A stretch of 7,157 nt of DNA from an uncultured Selenomonadales bacterium. Lineage in GTDB: Bacteria; Bacillota; Negativicutes; Selenomonadales; Selenomonadaceae. The DNA lies in NCBI GenBank assembly GCA_947167555.1, contig CAMVIO010000100.1:1-7157 (forward strand), in the 5' to 3' direction. Shown one piece after another: positions 5,185 to 7,157 of the stretch. A model generated the notes under the pieces. The model was not told where the DNA came from and did not search any database. It saw only the letters and a program-made list of their open reading frames with translations. Position numbers and translations under genes: made by a program. Each line of letters opens with the position of its first letter. The stretch's first letter is position 1.

Positions 5185-7157
5185 CAGCCGACGCCGGAGC
5201 CGGGCGAGTTGTCGGGATTGGCCGAGCGCATGGACGCGTTTCGTCGGGCGGGCGATAAGAAACAGGCGTTGGCGGAGGCGGACGCGATATGGGCGGCGCG
5301 GCCCGAGGACGAAGGCCTTTTGACGCGGGTGGCTGAAATCGCTGTGCAGGAGGGTGATGCGGCGCTTGCGCGGGATGTGTCCGTGCGGCTGCGGGAGATT
5401 TCCGGCAATCACGGCTATGCGCTTTATTTGGCGGCTGCCGCCGCGTGGCTTTCCGAGGACGCGGCGGGAGAGCCGTGGATCGACGAAGCGCTTTCCGATG
5501 CATCGTTGACGGAAGCGCAGCGAGGGGAAGCGCTTTTCCTCCGGGGCGAAATCAAGCGGGCGAAAGGCGATGCGGAGGAAGCGGCAAAGGCGTATCTTGC
5601 GGCTTCCTCCGCGAGGGCGTCTTCCGAAGCAAAAGCCGAAGCGTACAGCCGCTATCTGCTGTGCCTGTATCTGGCAGGTAAGGATGCGGAGTTTATCGGA
5701 CGCGAGGCGAAACGTTATGGAACGTTTTTCGCCGACATTTCGCCGTATTCGCACGATCCGGCGGAGGAGCATCACGATACGCTGCATATCGGATATATCC
5801 TGCACGGAACGAAGGAAAAGGACAATCTTGCGCTGATTGACGTGCTTTTCCGATTTGCGGATCGGTACCGTTTTGAACTGTACGGCTATACGCTGGAAGA
5901 CATGACATATGGCGATCCCCTCTTTTCGAAGCTGGCGAAATGTAGATGCCTGTCCGGCCTCTCGGCGCGGGAAGCCGCTGCATGCGTCCATGAGGACGGC
6001 ATTGATATTCTCGTGGATTTAACCGGGCATACGCCAGGGAACGGGCTGCCGATTCTCGCGTACAAGCCCGCGCCGATCCAGGTGAGCGGGATCGGCTACC
6101 CTGCGACGACGGGGCTTCCGGCGGTGGATTATTTCCTGACGGACGTTTATGCTTCACGCAAGGGGGAAGAGCGGTTCTTTTCCGAGAAACTGATCCGTTT
6201 GCCGGAAAGTCATTTTTGCTGCAGGATACCGCAAGAAGCGGAAATTTTTATTTTGCCCGTTCCGATGTTGGAAACGGGACATATTACTTTCGGCGTACTT
6301 GCGCGATGGGAGAAAGCGACAGACGAGGCAATCCGCGCCTGGGCGGAGATTTTGAGCCGAGTGGACGGCGCACGGCTTCTCGTGCAGGACGGGATATTCA
6401 GTGATGAGACGAAGCGGGCAGAAGCGCTGGTGCGGATGAAAGCGGCGGAGATGGATACGTCGCGGGTCGAGCTGGTGGGCTGGTCAGAATCGTACCTCAT
6501 GGATTATCGACGCGTCGATATCGCGTTGGATACATTTCCACAGACGGGTAAGCAGTCGGCTTGCGAAGCGCTTTATTTGGGGATTCCCGTGGTGGCGAGA
6601 AAAGGGCGCGGCCATGCGGGGCGGTTGGCCGAGAGCATCCTGACGAACGCCGGACTGGATTCGCTTTGCGCTTCCGACTGGAATGTCTACGTCAAGGCCG
6701 CCGTGGAGCTGGCGGCGGATAGGGAGCGGTACATCGACTTTCATATGACGCTTCGCCGGAAGGTGAAGCAGACGGCGTTGATGAACGCACAGCGCTATAT
6801 GGACGCGCTGGAGGAAGCTTACGGCGAGATTTTTGCCGCATGGGAAAGTCGGGCGGACGCGGAGACGTACAAGGAAAATCTGGTGCGTCGCTGGAAACGG
6901 TTCCAAAAGGCGTGGGACGAGAAACGCTGGGGAGACGGAGCTGCTATAGGTAGCCGGCTCGTGTTCGCGGGAGTCAATATGCCGAACACCATTGTGAATG
7001 TTTCGGACGTCTACTATAAATTAAAGGATAAATGGCATTGCCTGTACTGGATGAGCCGCGCGGAAAAACTGAAGCCAAAGGGACGGACGCGGCTTCTGGC
7101 ATGGCTTGCCGTGGCGCAGGCAGAACCGGATTTGCTCCTGACCGCGAAAGAGACGCG
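3520..7157 (+). CDS. SPINDLY/OGT-like GT41 glycosyltransferase with two tandem TPR-GT41 modules (3' end outside window)
   Basis: The frame is open for 1212 codons to the window edge, without stop or frameshift. No signal peptide or membrane segment. Order: TPR-like helices (about 1-190); first GT41 domain (195-555); TPR-like helices (about 560-745); second GT41 domain (753-1110); further TPR-like helices (from about 1113). GT41 enzymes (human OGT, plant SPY, many bacterial homologues) transfer a sugar, usually GlcNAc or fucose, from a nucleotide donor to protein Ser/Thr; TPRs bind the acceptor. Domain 1 shows RIGYISSDFRYH (198-209), GGHTVGNSLP (278-287), YKPAPIQISGIGY (291-303), FGSFNDFGK (368-376, Lys expected at the donor phosphate), DIALDTFPYPGGGTTCDAL (444-462) and GEDHGGRFGKSLL (473-485). 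Domain 2 keeps GHTPGNGLP (836-844), YKPAPIQVSGIGY (848-860) and DIALDTFP (1000-1007) but lacks the His of the first motif and has GKQSACEAL where domain 1 has GGTTCDAL. Last visible gene of the operon. Family is secure; sugar and target are not known. Confidence 0.92.
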   Translation, partial: MNEQEAREATRLRDAAYAALMRGAMKTAREAIEAFMPFDREEALGMLTSLGIETNDAETAEKALKELKELAPEKPYTRYLSARVAYMKGARASLIEPLKSLLEDKKASAQIRERACNLLGRSCRQLGEPEKAAKYDLEASRIAPQLGAGEYSNYLYDLHYLQGLSPEEQRAAAARYDDFFKDVKRFRHRRRQGERPLRIGYISSDFRYHVVLRFVAAMLWGHGRTPFKVYAYMTGEEDAFSLELTKRVDYWRNLRGLSPEAAARRIYEDEIDILVELGGHTVGNSLPVMAYKPAPIQISGIGYWASTGLSAIDYFLGDAYLDDEETQKAFTEALLVLPRTHFCYTEVGNIPLPAEEPPCRRNNGAVTFGSFNDFGKTSDETLRLWAEILARVPGSRLLLKGKIFVEPDNRAYALARMERMGIPQERVEARGFSFDYLGEYADMDIALDTFPYPGGGTTCDALFMGVPVVTMAGEDHGGRFGKSLLMNLGLGELVADTPEAYVEKAVGVAGDEELLLVLRKNLRDMMQRSPLMDAEQYRQDLTAAYTQVWKQFVDNQPTPEPGELSGLAERMDAFRRAGDKKQALAEADAIWAARPEDEGLLTRVAEIAVQEGDAALARDVSVRLREISGNHGYALYLAAAAAWLSEDAAGEPWIDEALSDASLTEAQRGEALFLRGEIKRAKGDAEEAAKAYLAASSARASSEAKAEAYSRYLLCLYLAGKDAEFIGREAKRYGTFFADISPYSHDPAEEHHDTLHIGYILHGTKEKDNLALIDVLFRFADRYRFELYGYTLEDMTYGDPLFSKLAKCRCLSGLSAREAAACVHEDGIDILVDLTGHTPGNGLPILAYKPAPIQVSGIGYPATTGLPAVDYFLTDVYASRKGEERFFSEKLIRLPESHFCCRIPQEAEIFILPVPMLETGHITFGVLARWEKATDEAIRAWAEILSRVDGARLLVQDGIFSDETKRAEALVRMKAAEMDTSRVELVGWSESYLMDYRRVDIALDTFPQTGKQSACEALYLGIPVVARKGRGHAGRLAESILTNAGLDSLCASDWNVYVKAAVELAADRERYIDFHMTLRRKVKQTALMNAQRYMDALEEAYGEIFAAWESRADAETYKENLVRRWKRFQKAWDEKRWGDGAAIGSRLVFAGVNMPNTIVNVSDVYYKLKDKWHCLYWMSRAEKLKPKGRTRLLAWLAVAQAEPDLLLTAKET
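5185..6855 (+). repeat. Intragenic module copy 2 (TPR-like + GT41, degenerate active site)
   Basis: Second copy, residues about 556-1112. At DNA level the copies have diverged widely, but one stretch of 24 bases is identical: 4387-4410 in copy 1 and 6058-6081 in copy 2, exactly 1671 bp apart, encoding AYKPAPIQ. Protein similarity is highest over the linker between the two Rossmann lobes and lowest at the N-terminal motif (GYILHGTKEKDN in place of GYISSDFRYHVV) and in the donor loop. Confidence 0.78.
6856..7157 (+). repeat. Start of a third TPR-like segment (possible third module, cut by window)
   Basis: Residues about 1113-1212 of the GT41 protein continue after the second catalytic domain with amphipathic helices. 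The segment VSDVYYKLKDKWHCLYWMS (1161-1179) followed by RAEKLKP is TPR-like in spacing and matches the place where the TPR part of copy 2 follows copy 1. Whether a third GT41 domain follows cannot be seen. It could equally be a C-terminal TPR cap. Confidence 0.45.

Noticed and set aside
5160..5240. Possible gene boundary between the two GT41 modules (assembly fusion or read-through of two genes)
   Set aside because: The frame passes through without a stop, there is no ribosome binding site with a start codon at the module boundary, and the TPR-like linker aligns in register with the N-terminal part of the gene, so a true in-frame duplication is more likely.
4174..5991. Minus-strand open frame of 605 codons opposite the GT41 gene
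   Set aside because: Arg-rich shadow of the GT41 coding strand, with no recognisable motif. The plus-strand frame is convincingly GT41.

Overview
The window is chromosomal-looking, GC-rich bacterial DNA, almost entirely coding. It holds two divergently oriented transcription units that share one AT-rich intergenic region (552-699). Start-site context (strong AGGAGG-type ribosome binding sites, a near-consensus sigma-70/sigma-A promoter, overlapping genes) fits a GC-rich member of the Firmicutes. The GT2-plus-TPR and SPINDLY-type glycosyltransferases make me think of the Negativicutes (Selenomonas and relatives), but this taxonomic guess rests on recall of gene content and no marker gene is present.

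Left part (1-551, minus strand): the N-terminal 183 residues of an ATP-grasp ligase-like protein, cut by the window edge. It has its own well-formed promoter (TTGATA-N17-TATAAT) and an AGGAGGG ribosome binding site.

Middle and right part (700-7157, plus strand): three glycosyltransferase genes in one tightly coupled operon, read from an extended -10 promoter (TGG-TATAAT, 656-664). The first two (700-2067 and 2060-3523) are paralogous family-2 glycosyltransferases, each with an N-terminal GT-A catalytic domain (DADE metal-binding motif) and a C-terminal helical TPR-like region. The third (3520 to beyond 7157) is a very large SPINDLY/O-GlcNAc-transferase-like (GT41) protein of at least 1212 residues. 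Adjacent genes overlap by 8 bp and 4 bp.

The most notable observation is the architecture of the third protein. It is an in-frame tandem duplication of a whole module of about 556 residues (TPR-like helices followed by a GT41 domain). The first GT41 copy keeps most expected active-site motifs. The second keeps the fold-defining motifs but has lost the catalytic-histidine motif and the Thr-Thr donor-site motif, so it looks like a pseudo-glycosyltransferase or an altered one. After the second copy a third TPR-like stretch begins and runs off the window.

Taken together the operon is most simply read as a cytoplasmic protein-glycosylation cassette: a GT41 enzyme attaching a sugar to Ser/Thr of a target (flagellin or another surface protein is a plausible but unseen target), with two GT2 enzymes either extending that sugar or acting as peptide-glycosylating enzymes themselves. 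No acceptor gene, RNA gene, mobile element, CRISPR array or terminator is visible in the window.
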